From an uncultured Duodenibacillus sp. (GTDB lineage Bacteria > Pseudomonadota > Gammaproteobacteria > Burkholderiales > Burkholderiaceae_F), in the NCBI GenBank assembly GCA_944388865.1, contig CALXKM010000009.1, positions 1-60,906 of the forward strand: a stretch of DNA of 60,906 nt, in the 5' to 3' direction. Under the pieces are notes generated by a model. That model did no database searches. It saw nothing but the letters and a program-made list of their open reading frames with translations, and was not told the origin of the DNA. Made by a program: the position numbers and the translations under genes. The number at the start of each line of letters is the position of its first letter. The first letter of the stretch is position 1. This document shows, piece after piece, positions 42,196 through 51,270 of this stretch.

Positions 42196-43095
42196 ATGAC
42201 TTCTGTTTCCCGCTTTGCCCTTGCCGCCATTGCCGGCGCCGTGCTCGCGCTCAACGCCGCAACGGCCGCCGAACTTACCGGCACGCTCAAAAAGATTCAA
42301 GAAACCGGCTCCATCACGCTCGGCTATCGTGAAAGCTCCGTTCCGTTTTCTTATCTCAATGCCGACGGCAAGCCCACGGGCTACGCCTTTACCGTCTGCC
42401 AAAAGGTAGCCGAAGCCGCGCAGAAGGAATTGGGCCTGGCCAAACTTGACATCAAATATCAGGCCGTTACCTCAGCCAACCGCATTCCGCTCATTCAAAA
42501 CGGCACGGTCGACATCGAATGCGGCTCCACGACGAACTCGCTTGTGCGCCAGCGTGAAGCAGCCTTCAGCACGAGCTACTTCGGCATTCAGGTTTCGGCT
42601 GCCGTCTGGAAATCAAGCGGCATCAACACGATGAAGGATCTCAACGGCAAGACAATTGCCGTGACCTCCGGCACGACTTCCGTAGCGCTCATGAAGAAGT
42701 TTGAAAAGCAAAACGGCATCCGCGTGCGCTATCTGATGACCAAGGACTTCGCCGAAGCCATGCAGCTTGTGGCCAACAAGCGCGCCGATGCGTTCGTGCT
42801 CGACGACGTGCTGCTCGCCGGCCAGATTGCCAACCTCAAGAACCCCAACGACTTCAAGATTCTTGATGCGGCTCTCTCGGTCGAGCCCTACGGCGCCATG
42901 TTCCGCAAGGATGATCCCCAATTCAAGGCGCTTGTTGACAAGACCGTTACGGGCATGATCAAGTCCGGCGAACTCGCCAAGCTCTACACGCAGTGGTTTG
43001 AGAATCCGATTCCGCCCAAGAACGTCAACCTCAACTTCAAGATGAACTCCTACACGAAGGAGCTCTTTGCCAATCCTTCGGACAAGGGCATCTAA
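42196..43095 (+). CDS. gltI: Glutamate/aspartate ABC transporter substrate-binding protein
   Basis: A 299-residue periplasmic protein with AAGGAG upstream. Signal peptide SRFALAAIAGAVLALNAATA, mature start near AELTGTL. GltI-type landmarks: ITLGYRESSVPFSYL, NRIPLIQNGTVDIECGSTTN, TSYFGIQVSAAVW, VTSGTTSVALMKK and the C-terminal YTQWFENPIPP-NVNLNF. It captures glutamate or aspartate for the GltJKL membrane complex. Confidence 0.92.
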   Translation: MTSVSRFALAAIAGAVLALNAATAAELTGTLKKIQETGSITLGYRESSVPFSYLNADGKPTGYAFTVCQKVAEAAQKELGLAKLDIKYQAVTSANRIPLIQNGTVDIECGSTTNSLVRQREAAFSTSYFGIQVSAAVWKSSGINTMKDLNGKTIAVTSGTTSVALMKKFEKQNGIRVRYLMTKDFAEAMQLVANKRADAFVLDDVLLAGQIANLKNPNDFKILDAALSVEPYGAMFRKDDPQFKALVDKTVTGMIKSGELAKLYTQWFENPIPPKNVNLNFKMNSYTKELFANPSDKGI

Positions 43096-43105
43096 AAACG
43101 GTTTG

Positions 43106-43154
43106 CCGGGATGCGTCACTTACAAAGGCTAGCGTTGGACCGTCCCGGTTTTTT
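43106..43154 (+). terminator. Internal attenuator-type terminator between gltI and gltJ
   Basis: CCGGGA (43106-43111) pairs with TCCCGG (43143-43148) across a long loop, then six T. It follows the gltI stop by ten bases. Such hairpins let the binding protein be made in excess over the permease. Confidence 0.6.
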
Positions 43155-43186
43155 CTCTTCATTGCAATTCCCGCAGCCCCGCGCGT

Positions 43187-43203
43187 CCGGTCTCTGAGAC
43201 CGG
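43187..43203 (+). promoter_or_regulatory. Perfect palindrome upstream of gltJ
   Basis: CCGGTCTC-T-GAGACCGG, a perfect eight-pair hairpin, 28 bases before the gltJ start. No T-run follows. It may stabilise the upstream mRNA 3' end or hold back permease translation. Confidence 0.5.
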
Positions 43204-43230
43204 CGCCGCGGCTGAAAAGAGGAAAGCACC

Positions 43231-43965
43231 ATGGCTTTGAATTTCAATCTGGACTCGTTGTTTGAGCCCGCACTTTTGGCCGACATGCCCTGGTGGCAGT
43301 ACATTCTGGGCGGAGCCGGCTGGACCATCGGCCTGATGCTGAGCGCCTTTGCGCTTGCTCTGGTTCTTGGCATCATCGTCGGCACTTTGCGAACATCGCA
43401 AAACCGCGTCATCAGCCTGATCTGCGAGGCGTGGATTGAGCTCTTTCGCAACATTCCGCTCATCGTGCAGATTTTTGTCTGGTACTTCGTCGTCCCCGAA
43501 TTCATTCCCTGGTACAAGGAATGGATGATTCGCGTCGATCCCGTTTATTCGCAGTTCCTGACAGCCTTCATCTGCATGGGCTTTTTCACCTCCTCGCGCG
43601 TTGCCGAGCAGGTTCGCGCTGGCATCGCCTCCATTCCTAAGGGACTGCCCAATGCCTCCAAGGCGCTTGGCATGACGCAGGTGCAGACCTATGTCTATGT
43701 GATCATTCCGCTTGCCATGCGTCTTGTGGTGCCGCCGCTTACGAGCGAGGCAATGAACCTTGTCAAGAACACTGCCGTTGCCCTCACGATCGGGCTGCCA
43801 GAGCTCACGATGCGCGCCAATGAAATGGGAGAAAACACCTTCCAGTTCTTTGCGGCCTATATCTGGGCCACGCTCATCTACATCGTGATTGCGCTTGCCG
43901 TCAACGGCTTCATGCGCGTCGTTGAGAAAAAGAGCGCCGTTCCCGGCCTCATTCTTGCCAAGTAG
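43231..43965 (+). CDS. gltJ: Glutamate/aspartate ABC transporter permease
   Basis: A 244-residue inner-membrane permease with AGAGGAAA upstream. Several membrane helices ([46 protein letters not shown]) and the permease EAA-type loop RAGIASIPKGLPNASKALG that touches the ATPase. NIPLIVQIFVWYFV is typical of the HisM/GltJ group. Forms a heterodimer with GltK. Confidence 0.92.
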   Translation: MALNFNLDSLFEPALLADMPWWQYILGGAGWTIGLMLSAFALALVLGIIVGTLRTSQNRVISLICEAWIELFRNIPLIVQIFVWYFVVPEFIPWYKEWMIRVDPVYSQFLTAFICMGFFTSSRVAEQVRAGIASIPKGLPNASKALGMTQVQTYVYVIIPLAMRLVVPPLTSEAMNLVKNTAVALTIGLPELTMRANEMGENTFQFFAAYIWATLIYIVIALAVNGFMRVVEKKSAVPGLILAK

Positions 43966-43978
43966 AAGGAGGCCCAAC

Positions 43979-44665
43979 ATGAACATCGATTTTTCATCCA
44001 TTACGGCTTCCTGGAGCTACATTCTCGAAGGGGCCGTCTATACGGTTGAGCTCACTTTGATCACAGCCGTTCTCGGACTGGCTTTGGGTACGGGACTTGC
44101 GCTGTGCCGCTTGTCGACCTCCCGCATTTTGTCGGAATTTTCGCGCCTGTACACCAACCTGATGCGCGCCGTTCCTCTGGTGCTCGTGCTCTTTTGGTTC
44201 TTCCTTTTGATGCCCGAAGTGCTCAAGGTCATGTTCGCGCTCGATCACCCGGTGATGATCGGCGCCGATCTGACGGCAATCATCACGTTCGTGCTGTTTG
44301 AGGCAGCCTACTTTGCCGAGATCATGCGCGCGGGCATTCAGTCGGTGAGCAAGGGTCAGATGTCTGCGGCCATGGCGCTCGGACTGCGCTACGGACAAAC
44401 CATGCGCTACGTGGTTCTGCCCCAGGCCGTGCGCAACATGCTGCCGGTATTGCTCACCCAGACCATCATCTTGTTTCAGGACACGAGTCTTGTTTACGTA
44501 ATCAGCGGCAACGACTTTATGGGCGCAGTGAGCAAGATTGCTCAGCGCGACGGACAGCTCGTATTGATGTACAGCTTTGCAGCCGTCTGCTACCTCTCGG
44601 TATCCGTATCGCTGTCGATGCTCGTGCGTCGTCTGCAGAACAAAATCACGGTCGCCGCTCGTTGA
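43979..44665 (+). CDS. gltK: Glutamate/aspartate ABC transporter permease
   Basis: A 228-residue permease; ATG at 43979 has AAGGAGG seven bases upstream. Membrane helices are evident (YTVELTLITAVLGLALGTGL; AVPLVLVLFWFFLLM) with the EAA-type loop RAGIQSVSKGQMSAAMALG and the RNMLPVLLTQTIIL region. Partner of GltJ. Confidence 0.92.
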   Translation: MNIDFSSITASWSYILEGAVYTVELTLITAVLGLALGTGLALCRLSTSRILSEFSRLYTNLMRAVPLVLVLFWFFLLMPEVLKVMFALDHPVMIGADLTAIITFVLFEAAYFAEIMRAGIQSVSKGQMSAAMALGLRYGQTMRYVVLPQAVRNMLPVLLTQTIILFQDTSLVYVISGNDFMGAVSKIAQRDGQLVLMYSFAAVCYLSVSVSLSMLVRRLQNKITVAAR

Positions 44666-44701
44666 TCTCAGAAATCGTTTCGCTAGAAGGAATTTGCAGC
44701 C

Positions 44702-45436
44702 ATGGCAATGATTGAAATTAAAAATGTCAGCAAATGGTACGGAGACTTTCAGGTTCTTAAAAATTGCTCGGTCAATGTTGAAAAGGGAGAGGTGGTCGTC
44801 GTCTGCGGTCCTTCAGGCTCAGGCAAGTCAACGCTCATTAAAACCGTCAATGCCCTCGAACCCTTCCAGCAAGGAGAGATCATCATCAACGGCATCTCTG
44901 TGGGCGACCCGAAAACCGACTTGCCGCGTCTGAGAAGCCGCGTCGGCATGGTGTTCCAGCACTTTGAGCTGTTTCCGCATTTGTCGATTCGACAGAATCT
45001 GGCGCTTGCCCAGATCAAGGTTCTGGGCCGAGAAAAGGCTGAAGCCGAGGAAAGAGGCTTGAAGCTTTTGGATCGCGTGGGCCTTTTAAAGCACGCCGAA
45101 AAGTACCCCGGACAGCTCTCGGGCGGTCAGCAGCAGCGCGTAGCCATTGCGCGTGCTCTGGCCATGGATCCGGTGTGCATGCTCTTTGACGAACCCACTT
45201 CGGCGCTTGATCCCGAAATGATCAATGAAGTGCTCGACGTCATGGTGGAGCTCGCACAAGAGGGCATGACCATGATGGTGGTCACTCACGAAATGGGCTT
45301 TGCCCGCAAAGTGGCCGACCATGTCATCTTCATGGACGCAGGCGAAGTGATCGAGAACCTGCCCTCCGAAGAATTCTTCAACGCCCCGCACACGGATCGG
45401 GCGCAGAAATTCCTCTCGAAGATTCTCAATCACTGA
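44702..45436 (+). CDS. gltL: Glutamate/aspartate ABC transporter ATP-binding protein
   Basis: A 244-residue ATPase with AAGGAA upstream. Walker A GPSGSGKST (residues ~37-45), Q-loop VFQHFELFPH, signature LSGGQQQRVAIARAL, Walker B MLFDEPTSALDP, and switch His VVTHEMGFA. Powers glutamate/aspartate import through GltJK. A second ATG six bases on would shorten it by two residues. Confidence 0.94.
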   Translation: MAMIEIKNVSKWYGDFQVLKNCSVNVEKGEVVVVCGPSGSGKSTLIKTVNALEPFQQGEIIINGISVGDPKTDLPRLRSRVGMVFQHFELFPHLSIRQNLALAQIKVLGREKAEAEERGLKLLDRVGLLKHAEKYPGQLSGGQQQRVAIARALAMDPVCMLFDEPTSALDPEMINEVLDVMVELAQEGMTMMVVTHEMGFARKVADHVIFMDAGEVIENLPSEEFFNAPHTDRAQKFLSKILNH

Positions 45437-45468
45437 GTTTTTGCAAGATCAACGAATCAAACTTCAAT

Positions 45469-45512
45469 GCGCTTCTAGCCGACATTAATCGGCTAGGAGT
45501 GCTTTTTTTTTT
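45469..45512 (+). terminator. Terminator after gltL
   Basis: GCGCTTCTAGCCGA pairs with TCGGCTAGGAGTGC (12 of 14 positions) and is followed by ten T. It ends the glt operon eight bases before the convergent TenA-like gene ends. Confidence 0.9.
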
Positions 45513-45519
45513 CGAGGCT

Positions 45520-46266
45520 CTATGAGCCGCGACAGGCCGCTTCAAAAAGCGACCACTCGTGCCAGCAGCCGGCAACGAAAACATCGCTCATGCGGGCAAG
45601 AACATCTTTAGAGGCCTTTTCGGCAAGTCTGTCGACCGCAGCAGCTGCTCTTAGTGCAGAGTCATGGGCCTCTTTCGTTCCAAGCGGCTCAACCCACTCT
45701 CGATAAGGATTGCCTTCGAGCCGCGCCCCTGCTCTGAGAGCTCTACCGAAGTCGTCATATACCCAAAAGCAAGGCAGCATGGCTGCTGCGGCAACGCAAA
45801 GATCCTCAAGCGTTGCGCAATGCTTTTCAAGGCCAATGTAGGCAAGCGTTTCGGGCGCCGGTCTAAGCGCTTTTTCTTCAACAGGATGATTGACGAAAGT
45901 CGAGGCAAACTCCTTCGTCCATACGCGCAGATCGCGCGTTTCCTGCGCCCAGCGTGCAAAATCTTCGGCTTCGTTTCCAAAGCCCGAAAGCTTTGTTAAG
46001 CGCTCTGCGACGACATCAAGCATCCGGGCATAGTTTGACAGATAAAACAAATTCTGCTCAAGATAACTCACAAATGCACTTTTCTTGAGCGTTCCGGCAA
46101 ACACTCCCGTTATGAACGGATGGCGCCGCACGGCCAATGACGCCAGATGAGCGGCTCGAAAAGCGCTCTCACTCCAAACTGAGCGCGTCATTGAAGCAGC
46201 ATAGCCGCCTGTCCATGCCAATGCTGCCGCAGCGCCAAGGGCGCTGATGAAGACTCTTTTTTGCAT
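45520..46266 (-). CDS. TenA/thiaminase II-like protein with an N-terminal export signal
   Basis: A 248-residue protein read from MQKRVFISALGAAAALAWTG, which looks like a signal peptide or membrane anchor (cleavage near GYAAS). The rest is TenA-like: RRHPFITGVFAGTL-K-FVSYLEQNLFYLSNYARML at the front, LPCFWVYDDFG (the conserved active-site Cys region) and C-terminal CWHEWSLFEAA. TenA hydrolyses or salvages thiamin pyrimidines, normally in the cytoplasm; the signal is unusual and suggests periplasmic thiamin-breakdown salvage. It is 55 bases downstream of thrC on the same strand. Confidence 0.7.
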   Translation of the reverse strand: MQKRVFISALGAAAALAWTGGYAASMTRSVWSESAFRAAHLASLAVRRHPFITGVFAGTLKKSAFVSYLEQNLFYLSNYARMLDVVAERLTKLSGFGNEAEDFARWAQETRDLRVWTKEFASTFVNHPVEEKALRPAPETLAYIGLEKHCATLEDLCVAAAAMLPCFWVYDDFGRALRAGARLEGNPYREWVEPLGTKEAHDSALRAAAAVDRLAEKASKDVLARMSDVFVAGCWHEWSLFEAACRGS

Positions 46267-46321
46267 CATTTCCAAAAAACGGCAGAGTCGACGGCTTTGC
46301 GGCTCTGCCTGTTCCTTCCTC

Positions 46322-47770
46322 TTAGGCTTTGATCGCCTCGCTGATGAAGCGCTTGACGGCAGCCGCGTCAGCATCAAGCTCCGTCACCTTCTGCGGACGC
46401 GTCTCAATGTCGGCATACGTCACGGGAATTTCCGGACCGCTTCCAGTCGCTTCCCGGATCGTATCGGCAAATTTAGCGGGCAGCGCCGTCTCAAGCACCA
46501 CCATCTGCACGCCGGGACGCCGGCATTCTCTAGCGGCCTTGATGCCGTCGGCAGTATGCGGATCGACCATGAAGCGCTCTTTTTGCCAGAGCTCGGCAAT
46601 CGTCTTCAGACGATCTTGGTGCGTGCTGCGAGCTGAAACAAAGCCGCTTTCGGCCACTTTGCGGCGCTCGCCCTCATTGAGCTCAAAGCCGCCATTGAGG
46701 GCCACCATCGTCCAAAGCTCGCGCACGCGGGCAGGATTGCGGCCCACGATGTCGAAAATGTAGCGCTCGAAATTGCTTGCCTTGGAAATGTCCATCGAGG
46801 GCGAACTCGTCGCGTAAGTGTGCTCGGCGTCGCGCACGCGGTAGACGCCCGTCGTGAAGAACTCGTGGAGCACATCGTTTTCGTTGGTGGCCACAACAAG
46901 TCTGCCCACAGGCAGTCCCATCTGCTTAGCGATCCAACCGGCGAGTACATTGCCGAAATTGCCTGAAGGCACGGCAAAGTCGACTTCGTCGACCGGGCTT
47001 TGCGAAACCGCCAGCCACGCCTTGAAGTAGTAAACGACCTGCGCCGAGATGCGCGCCCAGTTGATCGAATTGACCGTTCCGATGTTGTACATCGCCTTAA
47101 AGCCCGCATCGGAGCTGCAGGCCTTGACGATGTCCTGCGCGTCGTCAAACGAGCCGCGAACGGCGATGTTGTAGATGTTGGGATCGTTAAGAGAGTACAT
47201 CTGCGCGCGCTGAAACGCGCTCATGCGGCCTTTGGGCGAGAGCATAAAGACGCGCACGCCCTTGCGGCCGCGCAGAGCATATTCAGCTGCAGAGCCTGTA
47301 TCGCCCGAGGTAGCCCCGAGAATGTTGAGTTCCTTGCCCTGATCGGTCAAAAGCATCTCAAAGAGAGCTCCCAGATACTGCATCGCAATATCCTTGAAGG
47401 CAAGCGTCGGACCGTTGCTTAATTCAAGCACACCGATATTGCCGTCGTCGATGAAGCGCACCGGCGTGATTTGCGAAAAGTCCTCACCGGCACGGCCATT
47501 GCAGAAGCGATCGGGTCGATAGGTGCGCTCCAAAAGCACCTCAAGCCGATAAGGATCAATGTCGGTGGCAAAGCGCTTCATGATCTTGAAGGCGAGCTCG
47601 TGGTACGAGAGCTCCTTCCAGCTCCAAATCTTTGAAGGCGCAAGCTTTGGATATTCGCGCGGAACATAAAGCCCGCCGTCGGCGGCAAGCCCCTTGAGGA
47701 CAATGTCGCTGTAAAACGCCCCGGAGTCTTCGCCGCGGGTTGAAACATAGGTCATATATCCAGTCGGCAT
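46322..47770 (-). CDS. thrC: Threonine synthase
   Basis: A 482-residue PLP enzyme with AAAGGAGA upstream. Starts YMTYVSTRGEDSGAFYSDIV, PLP-binding Lys126 in PTLAFKDIAMQ, phosphate loop ATSGDTGSAAEYA, and SPKGRMSAFQRAQM plus NIAVRGSFDDAQDIVK, the long-form ThrC pattern. Converts phosphohomoserine to threonine. 12 bases after hom, so in one operon with it. Confidence 0.95.
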   Translation of the reverse strand: MPTGYMTYVSTRGEDSGAFYSDIVLKGLAADGGLYVPREYPKLAPSKIWSWKELSYHELAFKIMKRFATDIDPYRLEVLLERTYRPDRFCNGRAGEDFSQITPVRFIDDGNIGVLELSNGPTLAFKDIAMQYLGALFEMLLTDQGKELNILGATSGDTGSAAEYALRGRKGVRVFMLSPKGRMSAFQRAQMYSLNDPNIYNIAVRGSFDDAQDIVKACSSDAGFKAMYNIGTVNSINWARISAQVVYYFKAWLAVSQSPVDEVDFAVPSGNFGNVLAGWIAKQMGLPVGRLVVATNENDVLHEFFTTGVYRVRDAEHTYATSSPSMDISKASNFERYIFDIVGRNPARVRELWTMVALNGGFELNEGERRKVAESGFVSARSTHQDRLKTIAELWQKERFMVDPHTADGIKAARECRRPGVQMVVLETALPAKFADTIREATGSGPEIPVTYADIETRPQKVTELDADAAAVKRFISEAIKA

Positions 47771-47782
47771 TGTTCGTCTCCT

Positions 47783-49090
47783 TTAATAGAGTTCTTCTTT
47801 TCTGAGAACAACGACAGAGCCGTGCACGGTCTGCAGAGCTTCAATGGACTTCACGGCCTGCTGCACGTTTCCTTCCACGGCACTGTGCGTGAGAATCACG
47901 ATCTCAGTGCTGTCCTCGCCCGGCGCAGTCTCTTTTTGCACCATGGTTTCGATCGATATGTCGTTGTCGGCAAAAATGCGGGCCACATCAGCCAGAACGC
48001 CAGGCTTGTCGACAACGCCGATGCGCATGTAGTACGAGCTCACCGTCTCGGCCATCGGCAGCCAAAGCGAATCGTCGGCCTCGGGCGCTGCGATGCTCAC
48101 GGCAGGATCAGCTCGCTCGCCGTTCATGAGTCGCACGATGTCGACAAGGTCGGCAACGACGGCAGAAGCCGTCGGCTCGGCACCCGCGCCGCGTCCGTGA
48201 TAAAGCGTCGTGCCCACCGCATCGCCCTTGACGACTACTGCGTTCATCACGCCCTCAACGTTGGCTACCAAACGCCGCTTGGGGACCAGCGCCGGATGCA
48301 CGCGCAACTCAATTCCTTTTTGCGTGCGCTTGGTGATGCCCAAGAGCTTGATTCGATATCCGAACTCTTCGGCATAGCCGATGTCTTCGGCATCAAGCTT
48401 GGAGATGCCCTCAATGTAGGCCGCCTTGAAGTTTACGGGCGTATGAAAGGCCAGAGCGCTCAGCAAAGTAATTTTGTGCGCAGCGTCAACCCCTTCAATG
48501 TCAAAGGTCGGGTCGGCTTCGGCATAACCAAGCTTCTGCGCCTGCGCCAGAGCTTCATCAAAAGAAAGCCCCTTTTCACGCATCGTGGTGAGAATAAAGT
48601 TGCTCGTGCCGTTGATGATGCCCACAACCCACTCGATGCGGTTTGCTGCAAGACCTTCGCGCAGCGTCTTGATGATGGGGATACCGCCGGCGACAGCCGC
48701 CTCATAGGCAACGACAACGCCTTTTTTCGCTGCTGCCGTAAAGATCTCATTGCCGTAGAGAGCCAGCAGCGCCTTGTTGGCCGTCACCACATGCTTGCCC
48801 GCGGCAATTGCCGCAAGCACAAGCGACTTGGCGGGCTCTATGCCGCCCATGACTTCAACAATGATGTCGATTTGCGCATCAGAAGCAAGCGCCATCACGT
48901 CGGAAGTGACCTCAACCGAGTCGTCCACAAGGCTGCGGGCGCGCTCGACATTGCGGCACGCCACGCTCTTCACTTCAAGCCGAGAGCCCGTGCGCGTATA
49001 AAGCTCGTCGCTGTTGCGCTTTAACACTTCATAGGTGCCGCCCCCGACGGTGCCTAGTCCCGCCATGCCGATTTTGATGGTTTTTTTCAT
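47783..49090 (-). CDS. hom: Homoserine dehydrogenase
   Basis: 435 residues from MKKTIKIGMAGLGTVGGG (NAD(P)-binding GxGxxG). Catalytic-domain motifs: EVMGGIEPAKSLVLAAIAAG, TANKALLA, EAAVAGGIPIIKTLREGLA, GIINGTSNFILTTM and EADPTFDIEGVDAAHK. A C-terminal ACT domain (MRIGVVDKPGVLADVARIF) provides threonine feedback. Reduces aspartate semialdehyde to homoserine, feeding thrC. Confidence 0.95.
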   Translation of the reverse strand: MKKTIKIGMAGLGTVGGGTYEVLKRNSDELYTRTGSRLEVKSVACRNVERARSLVDDSVEVTSDVMALASDAQIDIIVEVMGGIEPAKSLVLAAIAAGKHVVTANKALLALYGNEIFTAAAKKGVVVAYEAAVAGGIPIIKTLREGLAANRIEWVVGIINGTSNFILTTMREKGLSFDEALAQAQKLGYAEADPTFDIEGVDAAHKITLLSALAFHTPVNFKAAYIEGISKLDAEDIGYAEEFGYRIKLLGITKRTQKGIELRVHPALVPKRRLVANVEGVMNAVVVKGDAVGTTLYHGRGAGAEPTASAVVADLVDIVRLMNGERADPAVSIAAPEADDSLWLPMAETVSSYYMRIGVVDKPGVLADVARIFADNDISIETMVQKETAPGEDSTEIVILTHSAVEGNVQQAVKSIEALQTVHGSVVVLRKEELY

Positions 49091-49185
49091 ATTTTCTTCG
49101 CGGGTCTGCCGCACGGCCATTTATGGAGGCCTTAGGCGCGCCCCCTCCTCTTGCTGTTATAGAAAATTGTAGTCCTTAGACGCAA

Positions 49186-49227
49186 ACGGGACGCAGTCGC
49201 GCTTGAAATTTCGCGACGCCGTCCCGT
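49186..49227 (-). promoter_or_regulatory. Long hairpin between the aminotransferase and hom
   Basis: ACGGGACG...CGTCCCGT (eight pairs) and GTCGCG/CGCGAC (six pairs) with one 2x2 mismatch. No T-run on either side, so not a standard terminator. Possible mRNA processing, stability or attenuation element ahead of hom. Confidence 0.55.
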
Positions 49228-49270
49228 CATCGAACATTAATTTTGCGCACGCACAAGCTGCGTGCTGTCT

Positions 49271-50491
49271 TTACTGCGCTTTCTGTCCATGCGGCGCATC
49301 CGGATTGATGAGTCCGTCTTGGCGGAACATCTGCTTGATGCCGTGCAGAGCTTGACGGGTTCGGAATTCATTTTCGATGAGCGCAATGCGCACGTGATCA
49401 TCGCCGTACTCGCCAAAGCCGATGCCGGGACTGACGGCCACCTTGGCCTTTTCAAGCAGCTGCTTGCTGAATTCGACGCTGCCCAGATGCCGATACGGCT
49501 CAGGAATCTTCGCCCAGATGTACATCGAGGCCTTCGGGCACTCCACGGGCCAGCCGATTTCGTTGAGTCCCTTGACGAGCAGATTGCGGCGCTTGGTGTA
49601 CTTTTCGCGCACCGCATCAACGCAGCTTTGATCGCCTTCGAGCGCTTCAATGGCCGCAACCTGAATCGGAGTAAAGGTGCCGTAGTCGTGATAGCTCTTG
49701 ATGCGCGCAAGAGCATGCACCAAATCCTTGTTGCCGACCATGTAGCCGATGCGCCAGCCTGCCATGTTGTAGGATTTCGACATCGTAAAGAACTCCACGG
49801 CCACATCCTTGGCTCCCGGAACCTGCATGATCGAAGGCGCCTTGTAGCCGTCGTAGCAAATGTCGGCATAAGCCAGATCGTGCACGACCCAAATGCCGTA
49901 GCGTCTGCCGAGGTCAATTACCTTGGCAAAGAAATCAAGATCGGCGCACTGCGCTGTAGGATTAGAGGGAAAGCCCAGAATCATCATCTTCGGGCGAGGC
50001 ACTGTTTCCACAATGGCGCGTTCAAGCTCGCTTAAAAAATCCACCCCCGGAATCATTTTCACGGAGCGCACGTCAGCGCCTGCGATCACCGCACCGTAGA
50101 TATGAATCGGGTACGAAGGATTAGGCACAAGCACGGTGTCGCCGCGATCCGTGCAGGCCAGCATCAGGTGAGCAATGCCCTCCTTGGAGCCGATCGTGAC
50201 GATGGCCTCGGTTTCGGGATCGATGTCCACGTCAAACTTGCGCCTGTACCAATTGGAAATAGCCTTGCGCAGGCGCGGAATGCCGCGCGAGGCAGAATAG
50301 CCGTGCGTATTGTCGCGGCTTGCAACCTCAATGAGCTTGTCGACAATGTGCTTCGGAGTCGGTCCGTCCGGGTTTCCCATTGAAAAGTCAATGATGTCTT
50401 CTCCGCGACGGCGTGCTGCCATCTTCAGTTCGCCGGTGATGTTGAAAACGTAAGGCGGCAGGCGCTTAATGCGCGAAAAATCCGTATTCAT
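49271..50491 (-). CDS. alaC: AlaC-type alanine aminotransferase (class I/II)
   Basis: A 406-residue PLP aminotransferase with GGAGAC upstream. Opens with [14 protein letters not shown], shows [45 protein letters not shown] and PLP Lys239 in [16 protein letters not shown]. The short form before hom-thrC is a known betaproteobacterial arrangement; activity is probably glutamate-pyruvate transamination. Confidence 0.88.
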   Translation of the reverse strand: MNTDFSRIKRLPPYVFNITGELKMAARRRGEDIIDFSMGNPDGPTPKHIVDKLIEVASRDNTHGYSASRGIPRLRKAISNWYRRKFDVDIDPETEAIVTIGSKEGIAHLMLACTDRGDTVLVPNPSYPIHIYGAVIAGADVRSVKMIPGVDFLSELERAIVETVPRPKMMILGFPSNPTAQCADLDFFAKVIDLGRRYGIWVVHDLAYADICYDGYKAPSIMQVPGAKDVAVEFFTMSKSYNMAGWRIGYMVGNKDLVHALARIKSYHDYGTFTPIQVAAIEALEGDQSCVDAVREKYTKRRNLLVKGLNEIGWPVECPKASMYIWAKIPEPYRHLGSVEFSKQLLEKAKVAVSPGIGFGEYGDDHVRIALIENEFRTRQALHGIKQMFRQDGLINPDAPHGQKAQ

Positions 50492-50747
50492 ATAAGGTCT
50501 CCGAACTGTCTGGGCACAATGAATGTTTGCCGTCCTGCCGGCTCTCGCACTCTTTAATTTTTCTTTTGTCCATAGCCGCAGGCGGACATTCGGTAATTAA
50601 AGCATGTTTTAGCTTCTTTTGTCTCGAATTTGACCGACGAATGTCACAGATTTCGGCGCCTTTTCGTGCAAAATATCGACCACACGAGCCCAACTGAAAG
50701 ATTTTGGGTTTTTTCACTTATTTTTCCGATTTTGGAGCATTTTCATC

Positions 50748-51218
50748 ATGTTCAATCTTGGCGACAACGTCAGCAGCATCAAGGCCGCCTCCACTTTAGG
50801 CGAATTCGACATGGCCGCTCACAACGGCAGCTGGGTCGTGCTCTATTTTTACCCCAAGGACAACACCTCGGCCTGCACGCTCGAGGCCAAGGGATTTAGC
50901 GCCGCCAAGGCAGATTTCGAAAAAGAAGGCGCCTACATCGTCGGCGTTTCGCGCGACAGCCTAAAAACCCATCAGGGCTTTTGCACGCGTCAGGAGCTTT
51001 CCATTGAACTCATCGCCGACAAGGATGAAGCTCTTTGCCAGGCCTTTGACGTGATCAAGCCCAAAATCATGTACGGCAAGCAATGTCGCGGCATCGTACG
51101 CTCGACCTTTTTGATTGACCCTCAGGGAAAAATTGTGCGTCTTTGGCGCGGCGTCAAGGTTCCCGGTCACGTTGAAGAAGTTCTCGCTGCTTTGAAGGAA
51201 CTGAAGTCAGCCGACTGA
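50748..51218 (+). CDS. bcp: Peroxiredoxin (Bcp/PrxQ type)
   Basis: A 156-residue protein. Peroxidatic Cys43 sits in YFYPKDNTSACTLEA, where most Bcp proteins have PGCT-E, so Ser-Ala replaces Pro-Gly. VGVSRDSLKTHQGF, ADKDEALCQAFDV and RSTFLIDPQGKIVRLWRGVKV complete the family pattern. Reduces peroxides with thioredoxin. Divergent from alaC over a 256-bp gap in which I see no other feature. Confidence 0.9.
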   Translation: MFNLGDNVSSIKAASTLGEFDMAAHNGSWVVLYFYPKDNTSACTLEAKGFSAAKADFEKEGAYIVGVSRDSLKTHQGFCTRQELSIELIADKDEALCQAFDVIKPKIMYGKQCRGIVRSTFLIDPQGKIVRLWRGVKVPGHVEEVLAALKELKSAD

Positions 51219-51270
51219 AAACCTGCTTGATTTTTCAAATAACAACAAGACAGTTTTTGCTTTTTTCTTC

